Assembly (NCBI GenBank): GCA_022446795.1
Contig: JAKVBX010000004.1
Location: 72,662-136,661, forward strand
Direction of reading: 5' to 3'
DNA length: 64,000 bases
DNA from: Phycisphaerales bacterium
Lineage (GTDB): Bacteria; Planctomycetota; Phycisphaerae; Phycisphaerales; SM1A02
Shown here one piece after another: positions 7,212 to 17,723 of the stretch. The translations under genes were made by a program, and so were the position numbers. The number at the start of each line of letters is the position of its first letter. Within the stretch, counting starts at the first letter, position 1. The notes under the pieces were generated by a model. It was given only the letters and a program-made list of their open reading frames with translations. It was not told where the DNA came from and searched no databases.

Positions 7212-9803
7212 TCACGGGCTCTTGGCCGAGTTGGCAGTGCCCTCGTCGCGGGCGACCTGGTATCGAGTCCGCCAGGTATCGGCCTCCTCGGTCTTGGACT
7301 GCCCGTCGCACGCCTTGGCCAGGTTCGACATGCAGACCAGGTCTTCGCCAGCCGCTGCGCGAGCCCGCCGCTTGTCCTGGGCCACGTGCCCGAAGGCGTC
7401 ATGCGCCTCAAGCAGAACCTGCTCGGCTTCCGCGAAGGATCCCAGTTCGACCAGCGCCGCCCCCTGGATGTTCAGTGCTCGCCCGATCTGCAATCGGGTG
7501 GCATAGTTCTCCTCGTCACCCTCTCCGTAGATCTCCGCCGCCTCCGCGGCCCGATCACGTGCTCCGGCATAGTCCCCGAGGCGAAGCTGCGAGATGGCAT
7601 ACGGCACCAGTGTCTTGGCCAGGTCGGGCCGCTTGCCCGCATGGTCCCGATAGATCTCGACCGCTTCCGCCAGGTCGCGCTCCGCGAGGACGTGCAGTTC
7701 CCGATCCTGTCGAGTCAATCCCAACTGGCGAAGCAAACCCGCCACTCGCGTATGGGACTTGTTCTCGGTCTCGTAGTACTTGCGGCAGATCTGGACAGCC
7801 CGTAGTTGCAGTTCTTCGGCCTGTTCAAAGTCCCGGGAGATCCGCTTGCACATGGCGAGGTTGTTCAAGGGAGTGATCAGTTCCGGAATGTCATCCCCCT
7901 GGTCTTCGCACAATTCGCGGGCCGTCAAGGCGATCTGCTCGGCCAGTTCAAACTGCTTGCGATTGAACAGGATGGACACCTTGTAGTTGAGCAGCCGGAC
8001 CTTCTGTGTCAGGTCCTCGACGTTGCCCTGCTCCAGGACTCCCATCCCGCGATCCACGAGTTCCATCGAGCGATCGTAATTCCCCAACTGGTCCTCGACG
8101 CGAGCCAGGGACAGCATGGCCTTCGCCACGAGCGCCGGATCAATGGGATCCGCGGACTCCCTCAGTTCAAGCACACGCTCAAACCGCGTCATCGCCTCGG
8201 CGGGGCCCCGTTCCTCGTAGTCGAGCCATCCCAGCAGTTCCTCGGCATCCGCCACCTGCTGCGAGTCAGGCTGAAGTTGCGAGGCGATCTCGAACGCTCG
8301 CTCCGCCTGCGTGCGGGCTTCCCTCGGCAGGTCCAGGCTCAGGTAACTGCGGCCGACCGCCAGTTGGATCGCCACGACAATGTCCGGACGCCCAATCGCG
8401 CGGGCCTCGACGGTATTGGCCGCGTTATCCAGCATGTCACGAATCGTGGGTTCTCCCCCGGCTTCCAGCCCCCCACGCTCGGGACGAATCGCCTCGATGA
8501 TGTTGGTGAACATCTCGATCACCGCGGCACGCTTGTCCGCTTCCATCAAGGCCGACTGCAGGCCCCGCTCCGCTTCCCGCTCCGCGGTGGCGGCACGAAC
8601 GTACAGCAGGGACATCCAGATCGAGACACCCACGAGCGCCAGCACCAGGACCGAGGCCAGGGCGATCGGTCCGCGGTGCCGTCGAGCCAACTTGGCCATG
8701 AGATAGGCCGTGCTGTCACGACGAGCCTCGATTGGCTCGCCATCGAGATAGCGCCTGATGTCGGCCCCCAGGCTGCCACACGACTGGTACCTCCGGTCGG
8801 GTGACTTGGCCATGGCCGAGGCAACGATGGCATCGATGTCGGCATCCAGCCACTCGACCACCTTGGATGGAGCGGTCGGATCGGTATCCGTGATGTTCTT
8901 GATGGTCTCGGAAACCGGTCCAGAGATCTTGTACGGAAAACGTCCGGTCAGGGTCTCGTACAGGACGACGCCGAGCGCGTAGATGTCACACCGCGTATCG
9001 ATGTCACTGGCGCCACCGGATACCTGCTCCGGTGCCGCGTACGCGAAGGTCCCGACGAACTCGCCGGTCATCGTGGCATCCGGGGTATCCGCGATGCCCA
9101 GGACCTTGGCCACGCCGAAGTCCAGCACCTTCGGATTGCCCTCGCGGTCGATGAGTATGTTGCCCGGCTTGAGATCCCTGTGGATGATGCCTCGGAGGTG
9201 GGCATACTGCACGGCATCGCAGATCTGGGCGAACTGCTTCAACTTCGTCCGAATGTTGTTGGAACGTGCCTCGCTGTCCATCCTCCGCTCGAAAGCCTCG
9301 GCCTTGACCAGCGGAACCCCCCGGATGAACTCCATGGCGACGAAGCACCCGCCATCGGGCAGGTCACCGCCATCGAAGACGGTCACGATGTTGGGGTGGC
9401 GAAGCGAAGCGATCAACTCGACCTCACGGGCAAAGCGGGCCCGACTCTTGTCGGATGCCGACGCCCCACCATGCATCACCTTGAGCGCAACGGTTCGCTT
9501 GGTCCGTTCCTGGATCGCCCGGTACACGGTCCCCTGGCCACCCCGGTGCAGTTCGCCGAGAACCCGGTAGCCCGGCACCATGTCTGATGCCGGTGGCGCC
9601 CCGCGTCCGCTTCCATCGGGAGCATCGGACCAGGCACCGGCCAGGCGTGTCAGGAACTCATCATCCGTCTGGATCTGGCGGACGAGGTGCATGGCTTCCT
9701 CGTCGCCCTCGATCCGGGCCTTCTTGTTGTCGTCCGCCAGTTCACCGCGGGCGTAGGCCGCGATGTCCTCGATCGGAAAACGACCTGAGGGATCATCGGG
9801 CAT
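7212..9803 (-). CDS. Membrane-anchored Ser/Thr protein kinase with TPR domain
   Basis: 863 residues. An N-terminal 70-residue helical segment precedes a Hanks-type kinase domain (about 78-355): glycine loop GELHRGGQGTVY, Lys108 in VALKVM, catalytic loop HRDLKPGN at 208-215, DFG at 228-230, and APE at 257-259. A single hydrophobic span at about 379-402 is followed by a long tetratricopeptide region to the C-terminus. The kinase would be cytoplasmic with the TPR part outside the membrane. The ATG overlaps the end of the ECF sigma gene, so the two are translationally coupled. In planctomycetes such kinases commonly pair with ECF factors in place of classical anti-sigma factors; a control role over the upstream sigma is an inference. 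Confidence 0.92.
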   Translation of the reverse strand: MPDDPSGRFPIEDIAAYARGELADDNKKARIEGDEEAMHLVRQIQTDDEFLTRLAGAWSDAPDGSGRGAPPASDMVPGYRVLGELHRGGQGTVYRAIQERTKRTVALKVMHGGASASDKSRARFAREVELIASLRHPNIVTVFDGGDLPDGGCFVAMEFIRGVPLVKAEAFERRMDSEARSNNIRTKLKQFAQICDAVQYAHLRGIIHRDLKPGNILIDREGNPKVLDFGVAKVLGIADTPDATMTGEFVGTFAYAAPEQVSGGASDIDTRCDIYALGVVLYETLTGRFPYKISGPVSETIKNITDTDPTAPSKVVEWLDADIDAIVASAMAKSPDRRYQSCGSLGADIRRYLDGEPIEARRDSTAYLMAKLARRHRGPIALASVLVLALVGVSIWMSLLYVRAATAEREAERGLQSALMEADKRAAVIEMFTNIIEAIRPERGGLEAGGEPTIRDMLDNAANTVEARAIGRPDIVVAIQLAVGRSYLSLDLPREARTQAERAFEIASQLQPDSQQVADAEELLGWLDYEERGPAEAMTRFERVLELRESADPIDPALVAKAMLSLARVEDQLGNYDRSMELVDRGMGVLEQGNVEDLTQKVRLLNYKVSILFNRKQFELAEQIALTARELCEDQGDDIPELITPLNNLAMCKRISRDFEQAEELQLRAVQICRKYYETENKSHTRVAGLLRQLGLTRQDRELHVLAERDLAEAVEIYRDHAGKRPDLAKTLVPYAISQLRLGDYAGARDRAAEAAEIYGEGDEENYATRLQIGRALNIQGAALVELGSFAEAEQVLLEAHDAFGHVAQDKRRARAAAGEDLVCMSNLAKACDGQSKTEEADTWRTRYQVARDEGTANSAKSP

Positions 9804-10420
9804 CAGTCAGCCTCGTAGAGATTCCGCAGTCGTTCAGCGACCTCGCGAAGTCGAGCGGTGATCCGGCTGCGGGACACGTAGATGTCGTGAGGCGTCATGC
9901 CGAGATCTTCCGCAACGGCATTCACAGAACGTCGATCAAAGACGACCTGTTCAAAGGCCCGGATGGACTTCTCGCTGGTCTTGCTGGTTCGCCGAAGTTC
10001 CTCGACGGCCTGCCGCAGGATCGAGCGATCAAGTTCCTCGTCCCAGAGCTTCTCCATCTCGTTGTCCTGGGGCATTCGCTCCATGGCGGTCGCACCGGGA
10101 ACTTCCTTGCGGCGGCCACGGGCCCGCTGCATGTCGATGACCCGATGGCGAGCGATACCCACGATCCAACCCCGCAGGCGACCACGCTCACGCTGGTAAC
10201 GATTCGCGCGGTAGTCCCGGACGAACTGGATGAGGGTCTCCTGGGCCACATCGTCCGCATCAGAACCGGACAGGCCCAGCCGACGAGCCACGGCCGTGAT
10301 GATCGGTCGATAGCGAGTATCGAAGGCCTGCCAGACCACGTCATCATCCGGGTCGAACAGCCCCTCAAGCAGGGACGTGGTGGTCGTCGTTCTCAGCAGT
10401 TCGCGATAACGCTCTTCCAT
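9803..10420 (-). CDS. ECF RNA polymerase sigma factor
   Basis: 205 residues from ATG 10420 with AGGG close upstream. Region 2 spans about residues 25-95, with DADDVAQETLIQFVRDY (core-binding 2.2) and LRGWIVGIARHRVIDMQRAR (-10 recognition 2.4). Region 4 is about 140-195, with FEQVVFDRRSVNAVAEDLGM and SRSRITARLREVAERLRNL forming the -35 binding HTH. There is no extra-long C-terminal extension. It is the first gene of an apparent operon with the kinase-TPR protein (1 bp overlap) and the RNA methyltransferase. Target promoters cannot be named from this window. Confidence 0.93.
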   Translation of the reverse strand: MEERYRELLRTTTTTSLLEGLFDPDDDVVWQAFDTRYRPIITAVARRLGLSGSDADDVAQETLIQFVRDYRANRYQRERGRLRGWIVGIARHRVIDMQRARGRRKEVPGATAMERMPQDNEMEKLWDEELDRSILRQAVEELRRTSKTSEKSIRAFEQVVFDRRSVNAVAEDLGMTPHDIYVSRSRITARLREVAERLRNLYEAD

Positions 10421-10509
10421 TGACCCTACTGTACCAGAGCGACATTCCAGCCCCTCATGGGACTGGCTCAGGCAGGTACAGACGCACCACTGACCGCCGC
10501 GATGGCCGA

Positions 10510-10728
10510 TCAGTGGTCCGTGGCCTCCAGCAACTCGACATTCGCCGCACGAAGGCCATTCGTAGCGTCACCCTCCTCGAAGGTCACACGTGATCCCTCC
10601 GAGACGTTGCACATGGGTGAACATGCGGCAGCATCCACGACCACGATGTAGTCGCCGTCGCTGTTGTCTGGTGTGATGTACCCGAAGCCCTGTTGCGTGA
10701 AGAACCGAGTGATGGTCCCTGTGGGCAT
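10510..10728 (-). CDS. Cold-shock-domain protein
   Basis: 72 residues. MPTGTITRFFTQQGFGYITPD corresponds to strand 1 and the RNP1 motif (KGFGFI in classical Csp; here QGFGYI). The RNP2 region is atypical: DYIVVVDAAA replaces the usual DVFVHFSAI. The end GLRAANVELL matches the usual GPQAANV. Such proteins bind single-stranded RNA or DNA. GAGG lies eight bases before the ATG. The modified RNP2 makes its binding preference uncertain. Confidence 0.8.
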   Translation of the reverse strand: MPTGTITRFFTQQGFGYITPDNSDGDYIVVVDAAACSPMCNVSEGSRVTFEEGDATNGLRAANVELLEATDH

Positions 10729-10910
10729 GAGAGGTCCTCGCCGCCACCGCGTTGGATGGCTACTTGCATGCTAGGGCGATCAGCCGTCCGTTGACAAGGA
10801 AATCCGCCGGCTTCGCTGCCGCGGTGGACAACTGGAATGCCACGAAGATGGAACTCCCTGGCGTACCGCAACTTCGATTGAATTTTTCAATGTGACAGGC
10901 CAGCGCCCGC

Positions 10911-11027
10911 TCAGCCCAGCACACCGTCCGTGAAGACCTGAATCAGAAAAAGCAGGCTGATCACGAACGTGCACAGGATGCCGATGAGCGTCATGATTCG
11001 GAGTGGATGTTGTGAATCGTCGTGCAT
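10911..11027 (-). CDS. Small single-span membrane protein, 38 residues
   Basis: The frame reads MHDDSQHPLRIMTLIGILCT then FVISLLFLIQVFTDGVLG and a TGA stop. It has one clear hydrophobic span of about 20 residues with a short polar N-terminus. GGAG is placed six bases before this ATG; an in-frame ATG four codons earlier (11039) has no such site. It stands between the cold-shock gene and tRNA-Lys on the same strand. The function is unknown. The ribosome site plus a membrane-type composition argues for a real gene, but its small size leaves room for chance. Confidence 0.5.
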   Translation of the reverse strand: MHDDSQHPLRIMTLIGILCTFVISLLFLIQVFTDGVLG

Positions 11028-11094
11028 CTCAAGCTCCATCTGGCGGTTCCGTCAGGCCAATCGCCCTCTCCCGGCGATTGACACTGCCCCTGAA

Positions 11095-11167
11095 TGCCCT
11101 GTGTAGGATTCGAACCTACGACCGGCTGATTAAGAGTCAGCTGCTCTGCCAACTGAGCTAACAGGGC
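11095..11167 (-). tRNA. tRNA-Lys (anticodon CTT)
   Basis: 73 bases. The acceptor stem GCCCTGT pairs with ACAGGGC and the discriminator base is A. The D-arm contains AGCTCAGTTGGCAGAGC, the anticodon loop is CTCTTAA, and the T-arm contains GGTTCGAATCC. The CCA end is not encoded. Confidence 0.97.
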
Positions 11168-11199
11168 CCGGGCGGGAGTCTACCGCTGCGCCAGATCAA

Positions 11200-12432
11200 C
11201 TACAAGCGGTCGGAGGCCGTGGAACGACAGGCCTCCAGGGGCCACTCTCCTCCGGGCGACAAGGCATGCAGGCGTCCAAAGACCTCGGTGACGACCGCGA
11301 CCGCCTTCTCGACGGTCGAAGCCCCGATGCTGCGGTCGAGACTGAACCTCACCGAGCCATAGGGCTGATCGCCGGTCTGGCACGGCTGCCGACCGATGGC
11401 ATCAATCACACTGGATTCCTTCAAGGCCCCGGATGAGCACGCGGAACCGGCCGAGGCACAGACACCTGCCTCCGACAGGCCCAGCAACATCAATTCCGCT
11501 TCGATGCCCGGGAAGCCGATGTTCGAGGTCGACCAGAGTCGTTCGGCATCGACAGCATTGATGCAGCAGGCCGGTACCTGCTTGCGGACCAGCCGCTCGA
11601 AGGTGTCGCGAATCCCGAACATCGCCTGGTGCCCACCCTGTTCAAGCCACTCTCGCGCGGCACGGCAGGCCACACCCAGTCCCGCGAGGCTGGCAACGGA
11701 TTCCGTTCCGCCCCGCCGCCGCCGCTCCTGGCCGCCACCGATCACCATCGCGTGCAGGTCGATCCCCTCTCGCAACCACAACACGCCGGTGCCCTTGGGA
11801 CCGTGGAACTTGTGACCCGCGCAGGAAATCATGTCCACCGGACTCGCGTGAACATCGACAGGCATCTTCCCGACCCATTGCGTGGCATCGGAGTGAAATG
11901 GAATACCAGCAGCGCGACACCGATCGCCGATCTCCTCGATGGGCTGAATCACGCCAGTCTCGTTGTTGGCCCACATGATGGTGACGAACGCCACATCGTC
12001 CGCCCGGGTCGCCAGCAGTTGATCCAGGGCATCGACCTGGACGACCCCGGCGTTGTCATGGGGCAGAACAACGATCTCATGATTGGCAAATTCCGCCAGG
12101 TCATCCAGTTGCTCACGGACCGCGGCGTGCTCAATGGCGCTGGTCACGATGACGGGCTTACGCCGCCAGCGAGCCAGTGATTTCAGACAGGTGTTGATCG
12201 ACTCGGTACCACCGCTGGTAAAGACCACCTCGGACGGTCGAGCGCCGATGAGTTGGCAGACTTCATCGCGGGCGGTGTCGACTTCCCGACGAGCCATCTG
12301 TCCAGCCCGGTGAATACTCGACGGGTTCGCCCACACGTCTCGCATCACCCGGCTCATCGCCTCCATCACCTCTGGCAGAGGCTGGGTCGTGGCATTCGAG
12401 TCGAGATAGATGGGTGCATCCTGGCCGGGCAT
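11200..12432 (-). CDS. Cysteine desulfurase (NifS/IscS family)
   Basis: 410 residues. A PLP enzyme that takes sulfur from cysteine to a persulfide for Fe-S cluster or tRNA thiolation. Visible features: YLDSNATTQPLP at the start, TSGGTESIN (PLP phosphate), WANNETG, SDATQWVGK, PLP lysine Lys208 in CAGHKFHGPKG, RGGTESV, and the catalytic loop CASAGSACSSG. The C-terminal region is near normal length. No iscU or other Fe-S assembly gene is adjacent. It lies between two tRNA genes on the same strand, which may be fortuitous or could reflect a tRNA thiolation role. Confidence 0.93.
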   Translation of the reverse strand: MPGQDAPIYLDSNATTQPLPEVMEAMSRVMRDVWANPSSIHRAGQMARREVDTARDEVCQLIGARPSEVVFTSGGTESINTCLKSLARWRRKPVIVTSAIEHAAVREQLDDLAEFANHEIVVLPHDNAGVVQVDALDQLLATRADDVAFVTIMWANNETGVIQPIEEIGDRCRAAGIPFHSDATQWVGKMPVDVHASPVDMISCAGHKFHGPKGTGVLWLREGIDLHAMVIGGGQERRRRGGTESVASLAGLGVACRAAREWLEQGGHQAMFGIRDTFERLVRKQVPACCINAVDAERLWSTSNIGFPGIEAELMLLGLSEAGVCASAGSACSSGALKESSVIDAIGRQPCQTGDQPYGSVRFSLDRSIGASTVEKAVAVVTEVFGRLHALSPGGEWPLEACRSTASDRL

Positions 12433-12569
12433 CCCGCCAGTGTATCCGTCAGGCCATCGAGAACGAAACCACCACTACCCAACCGCGGGCTTGATGGGGT
12501 GAAAAATGCCGCCTGGAGCTCAAACCGAGGGAACGACAGCTGTCGCCGGAGCGAGAGACCTGGTTTGCC

Positions 12570-12609
12570 AACAAACAAGGCGAGCGAGCTCATGAAGCTC
12601 TGCTCGCCT
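12570..12609 (-). terminator. Rho-independent terminator downstream of tRNA-Leu
   Basis: On the minus strand AGGCGAGC (complement of 12602-12609) pairs with GCTCGCCT (12578-12585), with extra inner GAGCT/AGCTC pairing, then TTGTTTGTT. It begins about 10 bases after the tRNA 3' end. Confidence 0.75.
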
Positions 12610-12618
12610 GCTTGAAAG

Positions 12619-12704
12619 TGCGGCTGAGAGGAGTCGAACCTCCACGGGATTTTACTCCCACTAGAACCTGAATCTAGCGCGTCTGCCAATTCCGCCACAG
12701 CCGC
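12619..12704 (-). tRNA. tRNA-Leu (anticodon CAG)
   Basis: 86 bases with a long variable arm. The acceptor stem GCGGCTG pairs with CAGCCGC; the anticodon loop is TTCAGGT; the variable arm TGGGAGTAAAATCCCG forms a stem; the T-arm carries GGTTCGACTCC. Discriminator A. CCA is not encoded. Confidence 0.97.
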
Positions 12705-12778
12705 CGGGATCGGGCGAGACATGGTACACGAAGTACCGTCGCTCGATGCAAGCCCCGGCGACCGCCAGCAGACGGGAC

Positions 12779-13993
12779 TCAGGCCTCCTGTTCGACCGCG
12801 GCCTCAGCCTCAGCCGGCTCCGCAGCCGCGCCCTCGATCACACCCTTCTGGACCAGGACCTTGTTGCGGATCTCGTCGAACAGATCCGGGTTCTCGCGGA
12901 GGAAGGCCTTGGAGTTCTCACGCCCCTGCCCCAACCGCACCTCGCCGTAGCTGAACCAGGCCCCGGACTTGGCGACGATGTTCTCGGCCACGGCCAGGTC
13001 CAGGAGGTCGCCCGAGGCACTGATCCCCTCGGCAAACATGATGTCGAACTCGGCATCCCGGAAGGGCGGTGCAATCTTGTTCTTGACCACTCGAGCACGA
13101 ACACGGTTACCGACGTTCTGATCACCATCCTTGATGGCGCCGATGCGACGGATGTCGATTCGTACAGATGAGTAGAACTTCAGGGCACGGCCACCAGGCG
13201 TCGTCTCCGGACTCCCGAACATGACGCCGATCTTTTCACGCAACTGGTTGATGAAGACCACCGTCGTATCGCTCTTGGCGATCGCACCGGTGAGCTTCCG
13301 GAGGGCCTGGCTCATCAGCCGGGCCTGCAGTCCCACGTGACTGTCGCCCATCTCGCCCTCGATCTCCGCCCGCGGAATCAGGGCCGCAACCGAGTCGATG
13401 ATGATGATGTCAACCGCGTTGGAACGCACGAGCAGTTCACAGATCTCCAGGGCCTGTTCGCCCGTATCCGGCTGGGATACAAGCATATCGGTGAGGTTCA
13501 CACCCAGTCGCTTCGCCCAGGAGGGATCCAGGGCATGCTCTGCGTCGATGAACGCGGCCGTTCCTCCGGAGGCCTGGCAGTGTGCCAGCGTCGTCAACGC
13601 CAGCGTGGTCTTACCGGATGACTCCGGGCCATACACCTCGATGATCCGCCCCTTGGGGATACCCCGGCCACCAAGGGCCAGGTCGAGACTGATGGTGCCG
13701 GTGGAGATACCCGGGATCACACGTTGCTCACCATCGAGCCGCATGATCGAACCGGAGCCGAACATCTTGTCAATCTGGCCGAGCGCTCGGTCAAGCGACT
13801 CCAGCCGTGCCTTGTCCTCTACGGACACGCCGTTCTTGGCCATGGTCTTCGCATCCTGTGCCTGACGCTTTCCTTCCGTTGCGGGCGAGCCCCGCCGCGT
13901 CTCAGCAGCCACCATACCACGACCCTTCGTGGCCTCTGACTTGTCGCTGCTCTTTCCCTTGCCGTTGCGTGATGACTTGACTGCCTTGACCAT
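12779..13993 (-). CDS. recA: Recombinase RecA with basic N-terminal extension
   Basis: 404 residues. The ATP-dependent strand-exchange protein of homologous recombination and SOS induction. Walker [10 protein letters not shown] is at residues 122-130, Walker B in [15 protein letters not shown], loop L1 [20 protein letters not shown]-like sequence and loop L2 [20 protein letters not shown] are intact. Compared with E. coli RecA, there is an extra Lys/Ser-rich N-terminal tail of about 50 residues; an in-frame ATG at residue 51 would remove it. The longer start is preferred because AGGAAAGGA lies directly upstream and the frame shows no other site. The C-terminus is Glu/Ala-rich, as in other RecA proteins. 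Confidence 0.97.
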   Translation of the reverse strand: MVKAVKSSRNGKGKSSDKSEATKGRGMVAAETRRGSPATEGKRQAQDAKTMAKNGVSVEDKARLESLDRALGQIDKMFGSGSIMRLDGEQRVIPGISTGTISLDLALGGRGIPKGRIIEVYGPESSGKTTLALTTLAHCQASGGTAAFIDAEHALDPSWAKRLGVNLTDMLVSQPDTGEQALEICELLVRSNAVDIIIIDSVAALIPRAEIEGEMGDSHVGLQARLMSQALRKLTGAIAKSDTTVVFINQLREKIGVMFGSPETTPGGRALKFYSSVRIDIRRIGAIKDGDQNVGNRVRARVVKNKIAPPFRDAEFDIMFAEGISASGDLLDLAVAENIVAKSGAWFSYGEVRLGQGRENSKAFLRENPDLFDEIRNKVLVQKGVIEGAAAEPAEAEAAVEQEA

Positions 13994-14304
13994 GTGGTGG
14001 ATTCCTTTCCTCGTTGCCGGCGGGCGTCGTCCTGGCCCTTTGCGGATCGTGTTGTCGTCTACCGGCCCTGGGTGGTGCTGACTGTCGCCGACCCCATAAT
14101 CTGGTCGACCGACCGCACCGCTTCTGTTCGTGTTTCGTACGGGTCTCGCATGATGCCCGCTGACATCGGATACCGCAAGCCCTGTTCGGTATATTTTAGG
14201 TGTCTTTTTGGGCCGAATGACATTCGGGGGCTGGAACAGCCCTCATGTAGCCACCAGGGCCCCTGGAGAGCCTCCTGGCGACCCGAACATGAGATGTGGG
14301 GAAA
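13994..14304. other. Intergenic interval upstream of recA
   Basis: No gene is supported here. It contains an AT-rich patch around 14187-14201 that stands out from the GC-rich surroundings and could hold the recA promoter (minus-strand TATACC-like -10). I could not find a convincing E. coli- or Gram-positive-type LexA box. Confidence 0.4.
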
Positions 14305-15297
14305 TCAGGCCTCCAGCGGAGGAGCCTCCCAGAAGGGCGTAGGCGGGCTCCAGCGGGACAGGTCCAGCCCCGCCAGGTACTCCGTCGTGTGCTTCAGGCC
14401 TTCCTCCAACGGCACCACCGGCTCCCAGCCGAGACGCTCCCGGGCCAGGGTGATGTCCGGCCGTCGACGGGTCGGGTCATCGGGCGGCAGCGGCTTGCGG
14501 ACGATCGAGGAGGAACTGCCGGTCAGCTGGATCACGCCCTCCGCCAGTTCCAGGATCGTCTGCTCCCGGGGGTTCCCGACATTCACGGGGCCGTGGAAGT
14601 CGTCTGGCGAGTTCATCATCCGCACCAGGGCGTCAATCATGTCGCTGACGTAGCAGAAGGAGCGGGTCTGGCTGCCATCGCCGAAGACCGTGATGTCATC
14701 CCCGGCCAGGGCCTGCCGGATGAAGTTGCTCACGACGCGACCGTCAAAGGGATGCATGTGCGGCCCATAGGTATTGAAGATCCGGACGATCTTGATATCC
14801 ACGCCGTGCTGGCGGTGATAGTCGAACATGAGGGTCTCGGCAGCCCGCTTGCCTTCGTCGTAGCAGGACCGTCGCCCGATGGGATTGACGTTGCCGTTGT
14901 AGTCTTCCCGTTGAGGCGAGACCTCCGGGTCCCCGTACACCTCGCTCGTAGACGTATGCAGAATCCGAATCCCCTTGGCCTTGGCCATGCCCAGCATGTT
15001 GATGATCCCGACGACCGACGTCTTGAGCGTCCGGACGGGGTTGTACTGGTAATGGCCGGGCGCGGCGGGACACGCCAGGTTGTAGATGGCCTCGATGCCG
15101 TCCAGGTAGAGCGGATCGACGATGTCATGTCGAATCACCTCGAACCCGGGGCGTTTCAGCAACGGCGCAATGGTCTCTTCCTGGCTGGTCGCGAAGCTGT
15201 CAACGCATACGACCTGATGACCCTCATCAAGCAGTCGTTCGCACAGGTGCGAACCCAGGAATCCTGCACCACCGGTGACGAGCAGTCGTTGTCCCAT
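14305..15297 (-). CDS. NAD-dependent epimerase/dehydratase, UDP-glucuronate decarboxylase-like
   Basis: 330 residues from the ATG at 15297, which gives [17 protein letters not shown] with the NAD-binding GGAGFLG at residues 9-15, and which follows GGGAG by nine bases. The extended frame upstream lacks similarity and is rejected. Short-chain dehydrogenase catalytic residues are visible as [14 protein letters not shown] and [11 protein letters not shown] (YxxxK). The sequence [12 protein letters not shown] with [10 protein letters not shown] fits UDP-glucuronate decarboxylase (UXS), which yields UDP-xylose; a dTDP-glucose 4,6-dehydratase-like role cannot be excluded. Role: nucleotide-sugar supply for surface or exported polysaccharide. 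It is divergent from anmK. Confidence 0.85.
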   Translation of the reverse strand: MGQRLLVTGGAGFLGSHLCERLLDEGHQVVCVDSFATSQEETIAPLLKRPGFEVIRHDIVDPLYLDGIEAIYNLACPAAPGHYQYNPVRTLKTSVVGIINMLGMAKAKGIRILHTSTSEVYGDPEVSPQREDYNGNVNPIGRRSCYDEGKRAAETLMFDYHRQHGVDIKIVRIFNTYGPHMHPFDGRVVSNFIRQALAGDDITVFGDGSQTRSFCYVSDMIDALVRMMNSPDDFHGPVNVGNPREQTILELAEGVIQLTGSSSSIVRKPLPPDDPTRRRPDITLARERLGWEPVVPLEEGLKHTTEYLAGLDLSRWSPPTPFWEAPPLEA

Positions 15298-15383
15298 GTC
15301 GTCAATCGTCTCCCTTCGACAAGACCTTCTTGTACCAGAAAGACAGGCAGGAGTCTCGTGCCAGACCTGTCGGGCCCCCCGAC

Positions 15384-16505
15384 ATGACCGACCGTCGACA
15401 CATCGTGGGCGTGATGACCGGAACCAGCCTGGATGGAATCGACGCGGCATTGGTCCAGGTGGACGGTCATGGGCTGGAGATGAACGCCAGCCTGGCTCGA
15501 CACCAGGCCGGTCCACTGGGCCCGGCCCGGGAGTCGCTTCAGCGCCTGGCCTCCGGCGAACCGCTGACCGCCGCCACCTATGCCCAGGCTGGCCGTGAGC
15601 TGGGCGAGGCCTGTGCCGAGGTTGCCGCCACCGCCGCCAACAACACCAGCCCGGACCTGGTCGCCGTACATGGCCAGACGGTTCATCACGCACCGCCCGA
15701 CTCGCTGCAGATACTGAATCCCGCCCCCATCGCCCGCCGGTTGCGTTGCCCGGTCTTCTTCGACCTGCGGGCTGCGGACCTCGCCGCTGGAGGGCAGGGC
15801 GCGCCCATCACGCCGCTGGCGGACTGGGTGCTGTTCCGGTCCGAGGTCCCGACCACGGTCATCAACCTCGGAGGCTTCTGCAACCTGACTCACCTCCCCG
15901 CGGTCGGGTCGCCCGACGCAACGCCCTCGAGCATCCGAGCCGAGGATGTCTGCCCGTGCAACCATGTCCTGGATACCGCTGCTCGCGAACTCCTGGACCG
16001 CCCCTTCGATGCCGAAGGCGAAGTGGCCTCCCGCGGCCAGGCGGACGACCGCATCGCCGCCACCATCGCCACCCAACTCCGGCCCGAATCGGCGCAGGGC
16101 CGGTCACTCGGCACGGGCGACGAAGGACGGGCCGTCGTCGATGCGATTCGCTCGATGAGCCGGCCCGAAGACGCCCTGGCCACGCTGGTCAGCGGCATCG
16201 CCACGGCGATCCTGGACCGTGTTCCCCACGACACACGAAAGATCATCCTGGCCGGAGGCGGCGCTCGGAATGCCACGTTGTTCCGCGCGATGGAACACCT
16301 GCGGCCCGGCACCGTCTGTTCGACGGACTTGTTCGGGATCCATGTCCAGGCCCGGGAGGCTGTGGCCATGGGCGTTCTTGGCGCCCTGGCCTTGGATGGC
16401 GTTCCACTGACATTGCCCTACGTGACGGGACGACCGACCGACTCCGTCTTCGATGGATCCTGGTGCCTTCCCCGCCGACTGTCCGACCAGTCGGTTGAAT
16501 CGTGA
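15384..16505 (+). CDS. anmK: Anhydro-N-acetylmuramic acid kinase
   Basis: 373 residues from the ATG at 15384; an earlier in-frame TTG is less likely since the family begins at the [11 protein letters not shown] motif. It phosphorylates and opens 1,6-anhydro-MurNAc from cell wall turnover to MurNAc-6-P. Visible motifs: [16 protein letters not shown] (phosphate-1 loop), [18 protein letters not shown], and [11 protein letters not shown] in the C-terminal ATPase half. Length is typical. Its presence implies peptidoglycan recycling, consistent with the current view that planctomycetes have peptidoglycan. No murQ or other recycling gene is adjacent. Confidence 0.9.
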   Translation: MTDRRHIVGVMTGTSLDGIDAALVQVDGHGLEMNASLARHQAGPLGPARESLQRLASGEPLTAATYAQAGRELGEACAEVAATAANNTSPDLVAVHGQTVHHAPPDSLQILNPAPIARRLRCPVFFDLRAADLAAGGQGAPITPLADWVLFRSEVPTTVINLGGFCNLTHLPAVGSPDATPSSIRAEDVCPCNHVLDTAARELLDRPFDAEGEVASRGQADDRIAATIATQLRPESAQGRSLGTGDEGRAVVDAIRSMSRPEDALATLVSGIATAILDRVPHDTRKIILAGGGARNATLFRAMEHLRPGTVCSTDLFGIHVQAREAVAMGVLGALALDGVPLTLPYVTGRPTDSVFDGSWCLPRRLSDQSVES

Positions 16506-16586
16506 GGCCGTAACCGCCGCCCGCCTCCTCATGGGTCCTACCATGAGACTCATGACTCGACCCAGACGAATCGGGAGGTTCCGTCC

Positions 16587-17714
<1,128 letters not shown>

Positions 17715-17723
17715 GGCGACTGC

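Noticed and set aside
7806-8804. 332-residue plus-strand ORF
   Set aside because: Antisense to the kinase-TPR gene, with random-looking sequence.
14100-14220. LexA/SOS box upstream of recA
   Set aside because: No good match to CTG-N10-CAG or CGAACRNRYGTTCG; only partial half-sites were seen.
14296-15387. 363-residue plus-strand ORF
   Set aside because: Antisense to the nucleotide-sugar enzyme gene; no domain.
15156-16076. 306-residue minus-strand ORF
   Set aside because: Antisense to anmK; anmK motifs are conclusive.
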